DNA from: Taxillus chinensis
Lineage: Eukaryota; Streptophyta; Magnoliopsida; Santalales; Loranthaceae
NCBI GenBank assembly: GCA_023512835.1
Contig: CM042090.1
Coordinates: 304,258-368,257, forward strand
Length of the DNA: 64,000 nt
Reading direction: 5' to 3'
Made by a program: the position numbers and the translations under genes
In this document: in pieces, positions 14,265 to 33,066 of the stretch
How the letters are laid out: the number at the start of each line of letters is the position of its first letter
Numbering within the stretch: the first letter of the stretch is position 1
The notes under the pieces: generated by a model
What the model was told of the DNA's origin: nothing
Seen by the model: the letters and a program-made list of their open reading frames with translations, nothing else
Database searches by the model: none

Positions 14265-16061
14265 TTTTCCGAGAGTAGCAGCTTCTCAATTAAATTTGAG
14301 AAAATCTGCAGTGAGCAATTCACCATGGATTGAGGGGTTGAAGAGTAACTTTGTATAATGTTCCACATTGGGTTTGTGGCGTTGCCTCTAATGTTGTGGT
14401 GGCTTCACTTTTTTTTTTTTTGGGTTAACGGAAGGCTTCATCTTTCCTTACCAATGAAGCATTGGCAGCGCAATCCAAACTGTCCCTGGTATGCCTTATT
14501 GAAAGATCAGCTATAAAAAAACTCCTTGTTACTGGTGTGCTTTGTGTCTTGCTTTCTGAAACTCTGATGTGTTATTTTTTAAATCTCTTTTTCTGTGTGT
14601 GTGGTTTGTGGTTGCATGCCCCGAGTCACTTTGGGAGGAGCGATGGAGCAGAACTTCTATTCTTCAGCCTTTCAGATTGGGGTTGAACTTGAACTGGCTT
14701 TCCGGGATGATGTAGGCTTTTAATTTTCATGGGATTTTAATCATGTTTGAGCACAAATATTTATTTGCTGTTAGTATCAACATTAAAGTTATAAAAATCG
14801 ACGGGTTACAAATGAATAAAAAGCTACTTCACTATGGGAAAAAGTCTGTACTGCAGTTTGCTGCTGTTATTGGAAAAAACGAGCGCACGCGCGCACGGGT
14901 TGTTGATTGGGCGTGCATAGCTTTGTATAATGTTTCTCAATATTGGGTTTATGATGTTCCCTCTAACGTTGTGGATGGGCTTTAGCAACAAGTTCTCTGT
15001 TCCCTTCAAATGAAGAAGAAGCATTGGCATCACAATTCTTGCTGTTTTTGATTTCCTTTATCAATTACTGTGCTTCGCCTGCTTTGATAAAGTTGATTGG
15101 GTAGTGGCCTGGGGACCTCATGTTGGGGTGGCATGCTATCAATCACAGTCCGTTGGTGGATGGCTATGCAGCTTAGCCGTACATGAACTTGCCTCTTCTT
15201 TCCGGGGTTGAACTTGTTGTGGCTTTCAGAAAGGTCCATTCTGGTAGACGGCCTCTGAAAGCGTCAAAATAAAATAAAATAAAATCAATTCTTTTATTTT
15301 AAATTCTTAAAATAAAACAATAACAGGGAGGCTTTGAATTGAAGCTCATTATTCAGAGCACGTCATGGGTGGAGGTGCACACAAATAATACTCATGGGAA
15401 AAGAAAAAGTATAATATGACCAGTCCAATTGTCCAAGAGAAGAATAATCCAAATCCGCACATCTGGCAGTCGCTGTTGGATGATGAGGTGTGAGTGTCAT
15501 GTATAAAGCAACAAGATAGGTGCTGAGTAGGATCATTCATCTTGTAAATCGCTTGTCACATTCTAAATCTCAAAATCGTTCGAGTCGATTGTGTGACACG
15601 TTTTTGTTCAGGCCTGCAAGCATCGCAAGCAGATGTTAACTCGAAAACATGAATAATGGGTGAAATAAAAAATAATAATAAAATGACAAAAAGAAAAAGA
15701 AAAACTCAAAGTCACAATTAAGATACCAAAAATACAAGTCTATATCATCAAAGTTCTAAATGTAGAATAGGATTCCGCATGAAAAATGATTAGTAGCCCT
15801 GGGATGCCAACAAACGGCACATATTAGATTATGTGATTAAAAAAACAATTCTTGCTTAAGGCTAGTTTTTAATTTATTCCATCCTATTTATTTGATTTTT
15901 TAACCATTTTTAAAATTTCTTTTCAAAATTTTTAAAAACTATAATTCTAAAACAAATTAAGAACAATTCTTTTTTAACTTCAAAAACTCCATAACACCCC
16001 CCCCCCCCTTCTTCATTTTGATTTTGTTGTTGTTTTGTTTTTTGATTTTTATTAGTGACTT
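14265..16061. other. AVT3 3' flank and gene-free spacer
   Basis: No gene seen. The first ~1 kb is a diverged tandem duplication (see the repeat entry). After that it is AT-rich spacer with a short poly(C) run near 15998. Confidence 0.6.
14340..15240 (+). repeat. Diverged tandem duplication downstream of AVT3 (~585-bp spacing)
   Basis: Bases ~14350-14470 resemble ~14925-15035: TTTGTATAATGTT, then ATTGGGTTT, TCTAA(T/C)GTTGTGG and GAAGCATTGGCA in the same order. Bases ~14670-14700 resemble ~15200-15230 (GGGGTTGAACTTG then TGGCTTTC). This indicates an old direct duplication of the 3' UTR/flank. Confidence 0.65.
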
Positions 16062-16069
16062 CTTTAAAC

Positions 16070-16854
16070 TAGGGGTGAGCAACGGATACCCGCACCCACT
16101 ATCCCGCCCGCTATCTGTTCTGCCCCCGCTATGCGGGGCGGGTTATCCCGCCCAAGCAAGAGCGAGGTATGGTTTTTAAACTTAACACCCTGCCCTAGGC
16201 GGGGACGGAGAGTGGTAATAGGTAACGTGGTACCCCGCCCCGCCTAATTTAAAAAAATATTTTTTATAATTTTAAAATATTTTAAATATTATTATTTAAC
16301 TATTATTTATGATTTTTGATATTTTTGAATGGTATTTATTATTGTAAAATTAAATCGTTTTTTATAAGATTTTGGTTAAAAATGATGTAGAAATTTGATT
16401 TAAGTCAAAATTATTAATATGGACAGATCCAATAAAAAACAATAATAAGATGCGGGTAAATGGAACCTCATTCGCAGACACATTAAAGAGCGATATATCA
16501 TGTCCCACCTACATATGGAACGAGATACAATATTAAAATTTAATCTGCCGCCTAAACAAGTACAAGAGGCGATAATAGGTTGATTCGGCCCCCGATAAGA
16601 CCCGAATCACTCCTATCAATTGCTTCGTGGAGCCTCTAAAAGGCAAGGTTGTCTTAAGAGAAAGATCAATAAAAGCCGATAGCGGGGAGTGGGTGGATGA
16701 AGCCTCCCCCCGCTAACCCCGCCATAGGACGGGGTATCCTGCCCCGCCTACACATGGAGCGGGGTACGGTTTTAAAATTTTATTACCCGCCTAGGCGGGG
16801 GTGAGGTACAGTAATAGGTAGACCCCACCCTCAGTATGGCGGGTACCACCCCTA
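16070..16854. mobile_element. Non-autonomous hAT-like DNA transposon with perfect 8-bp target duplication
   Basis: A 785-bp element begins TAGGGGTG and ends CACCCCTA (terminal inverted repeats). It is flanked on both sides by the identical octamer CTTTAAAC (16062-16069 and 16855-16862). An 8-bp target duplication with (T/C)AGGGGTG termini is the hallmark of plant hAT elements. The subterminal parts are unusually GC-rich, with repeated GCGGGG/CCCCGC blocks in both orientations; the centre is AT-rich. There is no transposase frame, so it would depend on an enzyme supplied elsewhere. Confidence 0.85.
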
Positions 16855-16862
16855 CTTTAAAC

Positions 16863-19821
16863 CATATAAAATAAAAATAAAAATAAAAGCAACACTAAAT
16901 TTTTTAAAACAACATTTTGTTATGCTAGGTTACCTAATAAATACCGGAGCAAATAAAAAAAAAAGAACAAGTTAGGACCGCTAGGTGGAGTCGTTTGTGT
17001 GCTCCTTATCTCGTGGCTCTACCCTTACTAGAATTATTTTAATCTTGATGGTGGGGAAATTAATATAATAACAAGATGAAAACAAGTTGGCTTTGGTATG
17101 TAAAAAGAAAAGAAAAATCAAATGTGTTATAAAATCAACTCGTATGACACATTTGTCACTCTCCAAGGGAATAGAATTTATTCTCATTTTTGTGCTCGGT
17201 AGACAAAATAAAGGAGAATGTAATCTTATCGTGGGAATAAAAATACCCTCATTAAGGTAAAATTGATTTATTCCATATATCAAGTTTGAAATATTACCTT
17301 ATTTGGGTGAATTGATTTAAATCGATATTTAACTAAAATGACTCAGGAAATTCATTCACCCATACATCAATCATCTTGTTTGTCATTCATCCTAATCGTG
17401 CAAACCTAATACAATTGCCTTCAAACCCCACTCAACTAGGTTGTCGATTTAATGCTTCTCGCTCAACACTACATCTCCTTTTATATTTGCAATCGGTGAT
17501 TTTTTTTCTCTCTCTCTTTGAGATTCTGAATTTTTTCCCTACTGACCGACAATTTGTGTGGTTTACTACAGTGTATAGGTCAAGTAATAAAAAGATGTAT
17601 ATTTCGACCTCGATATATTGATCCCACGAGGAATAGCTATGTTAACTAATAAGCACTAAGATTGGCAAATTCTAATATGTTTGGGAAATCTTTCCTTTTT
17701 ATCAAAGAAACAATATAAATTAAACTAAACAATTTCAAATAACGACTAAACTAAAAATATAGCAGTGTAAAGACAATGATGTAAAAGTTTAGGGGTGAAG
17801 CCACTAAAATCAGATCTCTCTATGCCTTATCAATGGTTCATCTTCCTATTCATTCACGTTAAGATTAATTTTACCCTTCAATGTGATACCCTTTTCCCAT
17901 GATACATACCTCTAAAGGATGATTTGATAAAGTTAAATGGGTTTATTCATTCCTCACTTTTCTTTATCATGTTTTAGTTGTAGTTCGGCTAGTCACCCTA
18001 AAATCAATTCTCTTCATTACTCATTATAAGAGAAAAGCATTATGCATCCAACTAGAGCAAATCTAACGATATAAATGCTAGTAAAGATATTTTACACTCT
18101 AAATCATGGCATAGAATAATCTAGTCCTAAGACTCCCCCCCCTTAGAATGGAGGTTTAGTCTAGCATGTTTGTCATATCAACATCCAAAACAGACTTACA
18201 TTCCATTAAACAGGTTAAGGAAATTAAAGAACAAACTTTAATTAGCAAAAACTATTCTTACAATCAATCACAGTTTCACTTTCTTCAAGATGCAGAATAT
18301 CCCTCCAAAGAGAATAACAACCTCATTGTTACATGTCACCCCCAAAAATATAAAGTTTAGGTGCTTAAATATTAGGGTTTTACAAGGTTTAAGCCCGGAT
18401 CGATCACATTTAGCCCATATCAACTATATATTAGGTGATGTCGACCACATCGACCAAAGCTCTTGTGTCGACCAAAGCACGTCGATCAACTCCTCTTCAT
18501 TAATTCCTCATATCGACCACATCAACCATGATTGCTCCACGTCAACCATGCGATGTCAATTAAGATAAACGATATAAGTGGTTGATGTAGAGACATTGAC
18601 CTCACATCGAATCAGGTTGAGCATTGCTTTGTACATAGATCATGACATCAACTCTTTTCTTCTATTTGCAGAGGTCGATATGAAGACTATTCAACCATGA
18701 TACCAACCAAAATTCTCTTCTACGTCGACCAATACCCACTAAAAAGAGTGAAAACACTACAAATACTCCAAAACTAGGTTAGGGGTGAAAGGGAAAACAA
18801 AATTCCCAAATACATGAGATAAATGGATAATATAGTGATTAAAATGATATAGAATGTATGTAAAATGGAGATAGGATGTGATCTTATCATTTACATTTTT
18901 TCTTCTTATTTCTCATATGCTATGTTAGTTTCCTTCATTCCTTTTTAGCCCCAATCAAACTTTATCATTTTGTCAGTCATTTTTTGTTTTGTTTTAATTT
19001 ATATATATTTATTTGATTTTTCATACACTACTGCTGATTATTTATGAACTTTGTGAATTCCTTTTGATTTGAGAATTGATTCCTCGTTTGGACATTTATA
19101 ATCCAAATAACTATATGGCCCCAAAAAATGGGACATTTCAAAAATCTAGGTAAAATCATCACACACTAGAAAAATAAGGATTTCAAAAATATATAAACTA
19201 TGGAAAACTATTTGTTTATCATGCATTCTTGTTTTATTAATTTGTTTAGTGAAATATATTTTGTTAAACTATGGAAAATCTTTTTGTTTATCTTTTCAAC
19301 CCTATTATATCATGAAATTTGATTATAAAAATTGAGGGACTACATGACATTTGGGAAAGAGAATTACACATAATATGGAAAAATGTGTTATGAAATTTGC
19401 TTATGAAACCTCTTTTTCATATTATAAAATCAACTTATTAAACATCTTTTTCTTGGCAACTGATACATGAGTAACTTTTAGAGCAAATAAGGTGCAACAA
19501 TTATGTATCAATTTATGTGTTTATAATATGTTCCATGATTTAATCATGTATCATTTCTAATTCATTTATGTTATTTGTGATGAATGTTGAGTAACATAGT
19601 GGTTTATAATAAATGTTTGAGTATTTGTTATCTATGGTTTGTCATCAAATGTTAAAAAAGGTCCTAGAAGAAATAAAAGACACTGACTACTAGGAGTAAA
19701 AATGTTAAGAGAATAATTCAATATTGTTCATGACATGCTGATTGGCCTAAACACAAGTGATTTAGGTTATAATCATGAAATAATACTATAATTGCTTCTA
19801 AAGATGTATGGGATGCATATA
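16863..19821. other. Gene-free AT-rich spacer
   Basis: No supportable gene. It contains a widespread-looking plant repeat fragment around 17570-18180 (TATAGGTCAAGTAATAAA, then GATCCCACGAGGAATAG), and a cluster of short TCGACCA/TCAACCA motifs at ~18430-18560. Confidence 0.5.
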
Positions 19822-20035
19822 GGGGTGGCAATTTTGCCTCGCCCCGCCCCGACCCAATTTGCTTCGCCCCGACACGCCATCAGGTCGGGCTCGGGTCTTG
19901 TTCGACCCACCCTAATCCGGTATTTTTAAACAAAACTAAGTTAAAAAAATTTACCTCGACGGCTCGACCTGATCCGCCCCGATCTGATCCGACCCAAAGT
20001 ACACAAACTGGCGGGTCGGGTCGGGTTACATTAAA
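19819..20035. mobile_element. Solo end of a hAT-like element
   Basis: The sequence starts TAGGGGTGGCAATTTTGCC and continues into GC-rich CGGGTC/GACCCG repeats in both orientations, the same architecture as hAT termini. I could not find a matching CACCCCTA end or an 8-bp duplication nearby, so it looks truncated. Confidence 0.5.
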
Positions 20036-20785
20036 AAAACTTATTGCATAAACTATACAAACATTGTTAACAACTAATTTTTTAAATTCTGAATATGTTT
20101 TGTCATACTTTCGATTATGAAACTATGATTTGATATGATTAGTGCCTAAAACAAGAGTAGATGCTCAACTTATGTATGAAATATCTTTGACATGTACAAA
20201 ACACCTGAAATTGGTCTAAAACAACAAGATATTGCCTATAATATGAGAGATATGATTGAAAAACAATGATAACTTGTCCAAAACAAAGAGAGTATGTTTG
20301 AAAAATGTAAGTCTTGTTTCTTACAACCTAGGTGAGGAGGTTGACGAGTTTTTCATTCTGTTTTTGGTAAGTATGAGCTAGAACATTAAGCAAAAGATTA
20401 ACTCAATGTTTTGAGGTTTGATTTAGGGTGACACAATGAATAGTGCTTGTGTGATGTGAGATTCTTTTTTCTGATTATTAGAGGCATTAATGTAAAAATA
20501 TTGTTATGCGAACAAAGTTAGAAGTAGTAAGGTCTTTTGTTTAGTAATAATAAAAGTCTTTATTAATAATATATAAATAATAGAAAGAATGGACAAAAAA
20601 AATTACATCAGAGAGTTTAAGTTAATACAAATATTATATCAATAATTTTAAAGAGAAAATTACAAGATGTATATAAAAGAATAAGATATATCATAATAAA
20701 TCCTGTTTAACAAAGAATGTAGAGGGTATATCTCAAAAGAACCTACAAAGAACACGACAGTCAACAATCTCTGGAAGCATGGTCT
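20036..20785. other. Gene-free AT-rich spacer
   Basis: I see no gene, RNA gene or clear mobile element in this stretch. Confidence 0.5.
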
Positions 20786-21150
20786 ATTGGACATGGTGAC
20801 ATAAGTTAGACTTTTAGTAAACCCATAATTATCAATGAATTTGATAAAATCTCATAAGGTATTATTTGAACCTTGAGAAGATGTATTTATTCGAATTGAC
20901 TACACATGGTTACATATCATGGTGCTTCAAATTTTTAGTGAATGCACAATTATCAACAATTTTGGGTGGTGCTCATTAAGCACCATTTGAGCTTGATAAG
21001 GTGTAGTCATTTTAATTGATGATACATAGGGGTACCGCAAGCTACACTCAATTTTTAGCAAATTTATAACTATCAACAGATTTAGTAAGTACTTATTAGG
21101 CACTATTCGAACCTAATAAGGTGTAATCATTCTCACCGATTGCACACAGA
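20786..21150 (+). repeat. Diverged tandem repeat, ~120-bp unit, about three copies
   Basis: A unit containing TTTTTAG(C/T)(G/A)AA, TATCAAC(A/G), a TCAT(A/T)AGG-like block, TTTGA(A/G)CTT(G/A)A and (A/G)AGGTGTA(G/A)TCATT recurs about three times with roughly 20-30% divergence by eye. No coding potential. Confidence 0.65.
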
Positions 21151-22885
<1,735 letters not shown>

Positions 22886-22905
22886 CACACACACACACAC
22901 ACACA

Positions 22906-25900
22906 CTCTTTAAAAAATTTTTGCCTAGGACTCAACAAAAAAACTCTTTTTTTCTTCCTTCCGCTCCACCCTCCTTGCCAACACAAATGTCAAACATCAT
23001 CCCAAAAGAAACCCACAAAAAATCCTCCCCTCTCATTTTTTTTTTCAATTTTTAATCCATTTTCCTTTTCCAAAAAAAATTACAATCTCTCCCTCTATCT
23101 AAAAAAAAAAATCACAACCCCTCCCGATTTCCAGTCAATGTCCGACGTTTATTTCAAATTCCGGTTAAGCTTCGGTGTGTAGTACTTTTAAAGTTCGTGC
23201 TTTTCACATATTTGGTGGTTCGTAGATCATAACCAGCCGCCAACAGGATAGCTTAGGCATAGTGCTACTACTGGGATCTATGGTTCTTAGAACATCACTA
23301 AAGTTGATTCCATATTTTTATTATTATTATGTCATTTTTCTTATTTGCATTTAATTTCTTTTCTTTTCTTGTATTTTTTCTTTTCTTTTTTTCTCTTGTT
23401 TTTATTTTGTTGTATATTATGTAATTGTAATATTTAGAAAACGAAAGTAAAAAAACAGAAAAGAAAAAAAGAGGGATATAGAGCAGATTGTATTTTATAT
23501 TCTTACATGCGTTACATAGTAGTTTAACTTTTATGTTTGTTTGTTTATTTATGTTGTTGAAAAATCTAAATTTTGTTTTTGTTTTTTTTAAATAATGTGT
23601 TAGAATGTTTTTAACTTAAATAAATATAATGACTATTTTTTAGTCAAATAAATCCTAACAAAGCACAAAAACAAATAGTGATAAAAATATTTTTCTTGAT
23701 TTTATTATGCGTGTTTTCTAACAATAAAATCATTCAAAAAGTTTCTTTAGGGTTGAAAAAAAACAAAAAAAAAGTCTTAACATTTAATTGTGCATGAATC
23801 TTTAAAATAAATAAAAGACAACATAGCAAAACAAATCTTAAAAAAAGAAGAAGAAGAAATGCCTATGCAAAATCCAAATATGTTGTTAAAATAAAAAAAA
23901 TTGAAAGCATGAAAAAGAAATCAAATAATATTTTCTTAAAAAAACAAAAAAAAGGCTTTTTATGTCCAATTACAGTGTAATATTTTCATGTGTTTTCTTA
24001 CGAGTGTTTTTCTTAAAAAAATAAAATTAAAAAACTAACAAACAACAACTACAAATTAAATCTTTTTTACTCAAATTTATCATTTAGCCTTTCATTTGAG
24101 ATAATCATTTTTAGGTTCACTTTAGATTATTTAGGATAATTAGACTTAACTCAATTTTAACAAATAGCTTGGAATAATAAAATAAGTAAAAACTATAGGT
24201 CCTAACCAACTGTAGATAAGTGCAATCAAATAAGACAAATAAAACAAATAGGAACTTTCTCCTTTTAAGATAAGTACTAAAAGAGTGTTGTTGGAGTGTT
24301 AATCTTTTCTCACATGTAATCAATTCTCGAACTCGTCTCTAGTAATGTAGATTACATCTAACTACTTACGATAGAAGGGTACTTGACTGTACCCCAAAAA
24401 TAGTTGGTGGCGACTTTAATAGTTTTTCTCACAATTTGGTTTCGGTTGAACCCACCCCAAATGGGCCCAGGACAAAAAACTAGTGATGACATGTATGAGA
24501 GAGAGAGAGAGAGAGAGAGAATCCAATTATTTAGACAAATTAAAGCATTATGGGAATCGAGTGAAATCAACTTCTTAGAAGCTTTTTATTTAGTAATTCA
24601 ATTTATCAATCCTCTTATGTTTATTTAATATATGGTATTAGTTAAATTAATTAACTTTTATTCATGTTTCTAGATAGAGTTAAAGTTAATATAATTTCAA
24701 TACTTATCAAGAAATAAAATCAATTTCCTATAGGTTTGATACTTGTGGTCATAAAAAAAACACACTTGATTAAGTGCTCTATGCCAAGAAAAAAAATGAT
24801 GCACGATAATGTAAGATAAGCATAAACTTGGTTTTAGTCCCAATAATATGAGATTAAATGGTAGTACAGGCATAACTAATATATGGTCATCAAATGGCCA
24901 AAATGCCCTTTAGGCCTCCAATTCAAAACAAGACTCAAGTGCACTTACAACATTGATATTTAAAGCTTTGCAAATTCCTTCTAATAAAATTTGACGATTA
25001 ACTTTTCAAAACAACTTAGTTATTATTGTTAACGAAAAAAGTAATAAAACTTTAAATATATATATTTAACATGTTTTAAACTATTTATTCTCTTATGTAA
25101 ACTTACTTTTTCATACAAGAGATTTGAAAGACGAATTTGGTAAGCTGGTTTATTCATCCCACCTAAATGAGCTGGGGCCTAACATGAACCATTATTTAAC
25201 CACCAATTTTATTTGTACTAGTATATATTTTGTAGTGTGATATTAATAGATTATACTTGCAAGTAGTATGTAAAATATTGTACTTTTATAAGAAATGATA
25301 AATTATGCTCATACTTGTTATAGTTTTAATGATGAGTAATATATAGTTATATACATATATCATATTTCTAGCATGATATATAAAACCTTTTTGGAATGGA
25401 ACATCTTATAATCTAGTTGATTAATAGTAAAACCTTATAAATAAATTCAAATTTCATCTTATGCTTTTAAAAATGGATTGTACTACGTGCAAGCCATTTG
25501 TGTAAGCCTCATGGACATTCCTGACATAACAGTACGAAATCATGGGGGGACACTAGGCCTAGCCAAATCACAAGGCTAGTGGAAGGCCACCACGTTAGAG
25601 GTGCACATGAGACTTGCACAAAAGTGGCATGTATATAATTTTTTTTTAAATTTCTTTTAATAAGATGAATTTATTGGTAAATATCAAGAAATTCATTTCC
25701 CCAAATGAACTATTTTAATTCCAATCAAATTGGGAAGAGTATGCAATAATTCAAACAGAAGAACCCTTTAATTTTTTATTGACCAAATTTTCCTCTAATT
25801 TTCTTTTTATCAATGTTTATCATTATTCAAAACAACAATTTATTCAAGTCAAACAGTAAATTAAATCTATTTGGTTAGTTGTAACTTGTAAATCAATAAA

Positions 25901-26606
25901 TAAAAAATAAATAGTGTCAATAAATAAGATTAATACATTTTAAATTTCTTATCTCCCACACTTATATATAATGGTAAGCAACATTAGGATTTGAATTTGA
26001 AGGTTTTTCTATTATATGATCTACTTAATCTCCTTTTTTTAGATTAACATTAGGTCTCATGATAAAATCTCCAAAGCCCTCCTTAACACATAGTTATAAA
26101 GCTAGTAATGATTGCATGTCCCAATTAGTTAGCCTAATTGATATTAGATGTGGTCTTGGCAACACTGCCTCTTAAAGGTTGTCAATAATGCTACTAAAGG
26201 TGTGAATCTAGTGTATGTGTCAAGGATGTTGTTGGGCATGTAATTATAAACTAAAAAAATCTTGCTCTTTTCATAGCAATAACCTAGGTGTGGGATAATA
26301 TTCTAGCATGGGAGTTAACCAATATACAGGTTTTTTGCTTCAAATTCTTGCCTTGTTTGTGAATGGTTAGACTCACTTAAAGGTGACAACTTGTTTGAAT
26401 TTGGGCAAAATAGCTATATTGACCATCCTTTATCCCCCAACTCCACCAAAGTGCTTTTTTTTAGTCAAGTATAGGTTTTTATATTTGAATATGTGAGCCT
26501 CACAATCTAATTCATAATCTCCATCCACTTCATCAAATTTTGTATATACATTTAAAAAAATCATTTTATTCCAATAAATTGAATAAGAGAACAACATTAG
26601 GGCATT
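22906..26606. other. Gene-free AT-rich spacer
   Basis: No supportable gene in 3.7 kb. It contains a (GA)n tract at ~24498-24520. The segment ~23235-23862 has no counterpart in the inverted copy. Confidence 0.5.
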
Positions 26607-26609
26607 TTA

Positions 26610-27644
26610 GGGTATGTTTCGTTGCTTTATTCAAACACATTTTTCTATGTTTGAATACATAAAACAAGTCCATTTTTATGTTTGGTAATTGTTTTTTGTT
26701 TTGGTATTCATATCCAAATTCAATAAAATGAAAACATGTTTTGGTTGTTTTCATTTTGAAAAATCTTTTTTTTGCTGCCTCACTCATGAGTCATCACCCT
26801 CTCCTAAGCAAGAGTCGACCTCCCTCGCACTTCTCTATGAAGGCCTACGAAAGTACAACTATAGTGATAGTTGACAAGGTTATAGGTCCAATTAAGGAAA
26901 AGAAGTTTGTGGGCTTGGTGAAGGAAAAGAAGGTTATGGGTCTAACGAAGGTAAAGAAAGATATTGCTCTGTCGAAGGCAAAGAAGGTGCTGGCTAAAGT
27001 TGTTGTGAATAAGCCTAAGAGCTTCGAGTTTCTAGGAAAGAGGGTTTTATGTCCTTGAATGTAAGAATCATGGAGATAGCTTGCTTCGTGTTGCAAAGTT
27101 GTATAAATCTGTAAGGGTCACTATAGTTTGAATCTATGAACTTGTAGATGGCTAGGTTGATTAAAGCATCATGCGGGTTAATGTTTTAGAAAGTATATTG
27201 AAAGTCTTTATGGTAGATGTCAGTTATGTTTAGAAATTTTTTTAGGATTTATTTCTCAAATCTATTTGATTTTTAACATCATCCATAAAATAGGCTAATG
27301 GAGTTCTACTATGAATGCTAGGGCATAAGTACTTTAATAATTATCTTATTTTAAGATTAGTTTGCATTACATTTGAATTGGGTAATTGTTAAGACAATCA
27401 CAATGCCCTGGACAACACGTAAGGGCAGCTAAAGCTTTCCGTGGAAGAAGAAGTCACAATGCCCTCGAAAACAAGCCAAAAGTTTGCCGTGGAGAGAACG
27501 ACCTAAAAGCTAGCCACGAGAAAGGAATCAGGAAACAATCGTCAAACAAATACAATATATTCAATGCAGGTAAAAATAATTGTTAAATATAGATTTTAAA
27601 CAGTTTTTAAAAACATAAAACTATTTTCAATACAAAACATACCC
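26610..27644. mobile_element. PIF/Harbinger-like element with TTA target duplication
   Basis: A 1,035-bp unit starts GGGTATGTTTCGTTG and ends with the reverse complement of GGGTATGTTTTGTATTG. It is flanked by TTA on both sides (26607-26609 and 27645-27647). A 3-bp TTA/TAA duplication with a G-rich short inverted terminus is typical of PIF/Harbinger elements. Inside is a frame (26741-27058) with degenerate Lys-rich repeats of the type KEKKFVGLV, not a transposase. A pair of ~65-bp imperfect repeats built on CACAATGCCCT lies at 27398-27530. A degraded reverse copy is at ~34371-35340. Confidence 0.7.
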
Positions 27645-27647
27645 TTA

Positions 27648-31529
<3,882 letters not shown>

Positions 31530-32900
31530 TAATTTCTTTTTTTTCTTTCATTTCCATTGCAACAACCACACAATCCACTGCGGAACTGTTACTGGTTTCT
31601 GTTCAAAAACATAATGGGCTATCCAAATATCTAGCACAAGGGACTAAACTGCGAAACAACCATAACTCTAAATTACAATATCTTCAGTTTGCCATCCTCA
31701 TTATAATAATTTAAAACCAATTATCAACCAGCACAGGCCACACATTTGTGCCTGTATCGATTGAAGGCACTGCTTCTGCCACCACATCTGTCATTTGAGC
31801 GTGATACTCCAAAACAGATCAGAGGTGATGTATACTCCAATGTTATGAAAACAAACATCACATTTCAACATTTGCTCTTAGCTGTCCCATATAAGGGGCA
31901 AACCCAGGCTCCCATGAGTGGCGTCTGAAAAGGCGCTACAGACAAGGGTCTTCACATTTGCAAGACCTGCACAAGCTCCACTTAAGATCAAAAGGAATCG
32001 GCCATGAGAACAGGGTTCTCACAATTTTGCAAGAGGCTTGTCCAGAACAGCTCTTAATCCCATATATTGGCCTCTTTTTATCAACCAAAGGTAGCGGTCA
32101 GTCACTGCAATTTTTCTTAAAGTCAAATCATTTTCAAGGATTAAAACAGGCAAGGTGAAATGAACTGGTGAGGGACAGAATGTCAGTATCTCTGGTCAAG
32201 ACACCAACCAGCAAGTCTCATTCACATGAATCCCAACATACAAACAAGATAAACAAATGAAACCAACTAATATTGAAGCTACAAAATATTGAATATAAAC
32301 ATTATATGCGTGTGTACATATATAAAAAGACTTGCGGATTGAAATGGCAAGCCGCCGATGCTTACTTAATTGAAGCATACAAAAGAGATAGAATATAAAC
32401 ATTATATGTGTGAACATATATAGAAAAACTTGGTTGAAATGGCAACCGCCGATGCTTACTTAATATTGAAGCTACAAAATATAGAATATAAACATTATAT
32501 GTGTGGGAACATATATAGAAAGACTTGCGGATTGAAATGCCAAACCGCCGATGCTCTAATATTGAAGCTACAAAAAACTCGAATATAAACACTATGGCGT
32601 GTGTACATATATAGAAAGACTTGCGGTTGAAATGCCAAACCGCCGTGCTTTTAATCAGCGAGTGCATTAAAGACTGTTGATTGGGAGTCGGCAGATAGGA
32701 TTGGTGCCAATATATTTGGCGGTAACGACCACAAAACATATACTCTCGGACCTTAACAAATCAACAAATATTTTACCAAAAAGCAGACCCATAAATATAT
32801 ATATATATATACAACAAGAGGTTATAGGAAGGGAAAAACATGAAAATCAATGGAAACAAACTTTAAATCGATGAAAACAAAACGAATTTGAGGACTCGTA

Positions 32901-33066
32901 GGGGTTTAGTGTCGGCGAGCCAGACGGTGGAGACGGCCCCACCCAGCTTCCTCTGAGCAATGGGCCGCCGGCGATGGATCGATTCTGACGGCGTGGTACC
33001 TCCTTTTCCGGTAGGAGTCGGGTCCGACATCCTCTTCTCCGACGCCGACGCCGACGAACACGACAT
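32901..33066 (-). pseudogene. Broken reverse copy of SRPK exon 1
   Basis: It is the reverse complement of 29043-29225 with several 1-4-base deletions: the frame begins [10 protein letters not shown] and shortly loses register. It is part of the degraded inverted arm, with no second exon in order, so it is not a second gene. Confidence 0.85.

Noticed and set aside
20786..21150. Regularly spaced repeats as a CRISPR-like array
   Set aside because: The units are ~120 bp, diverged and contiguous in a plant genome; this is an ordinary tandem repeat.
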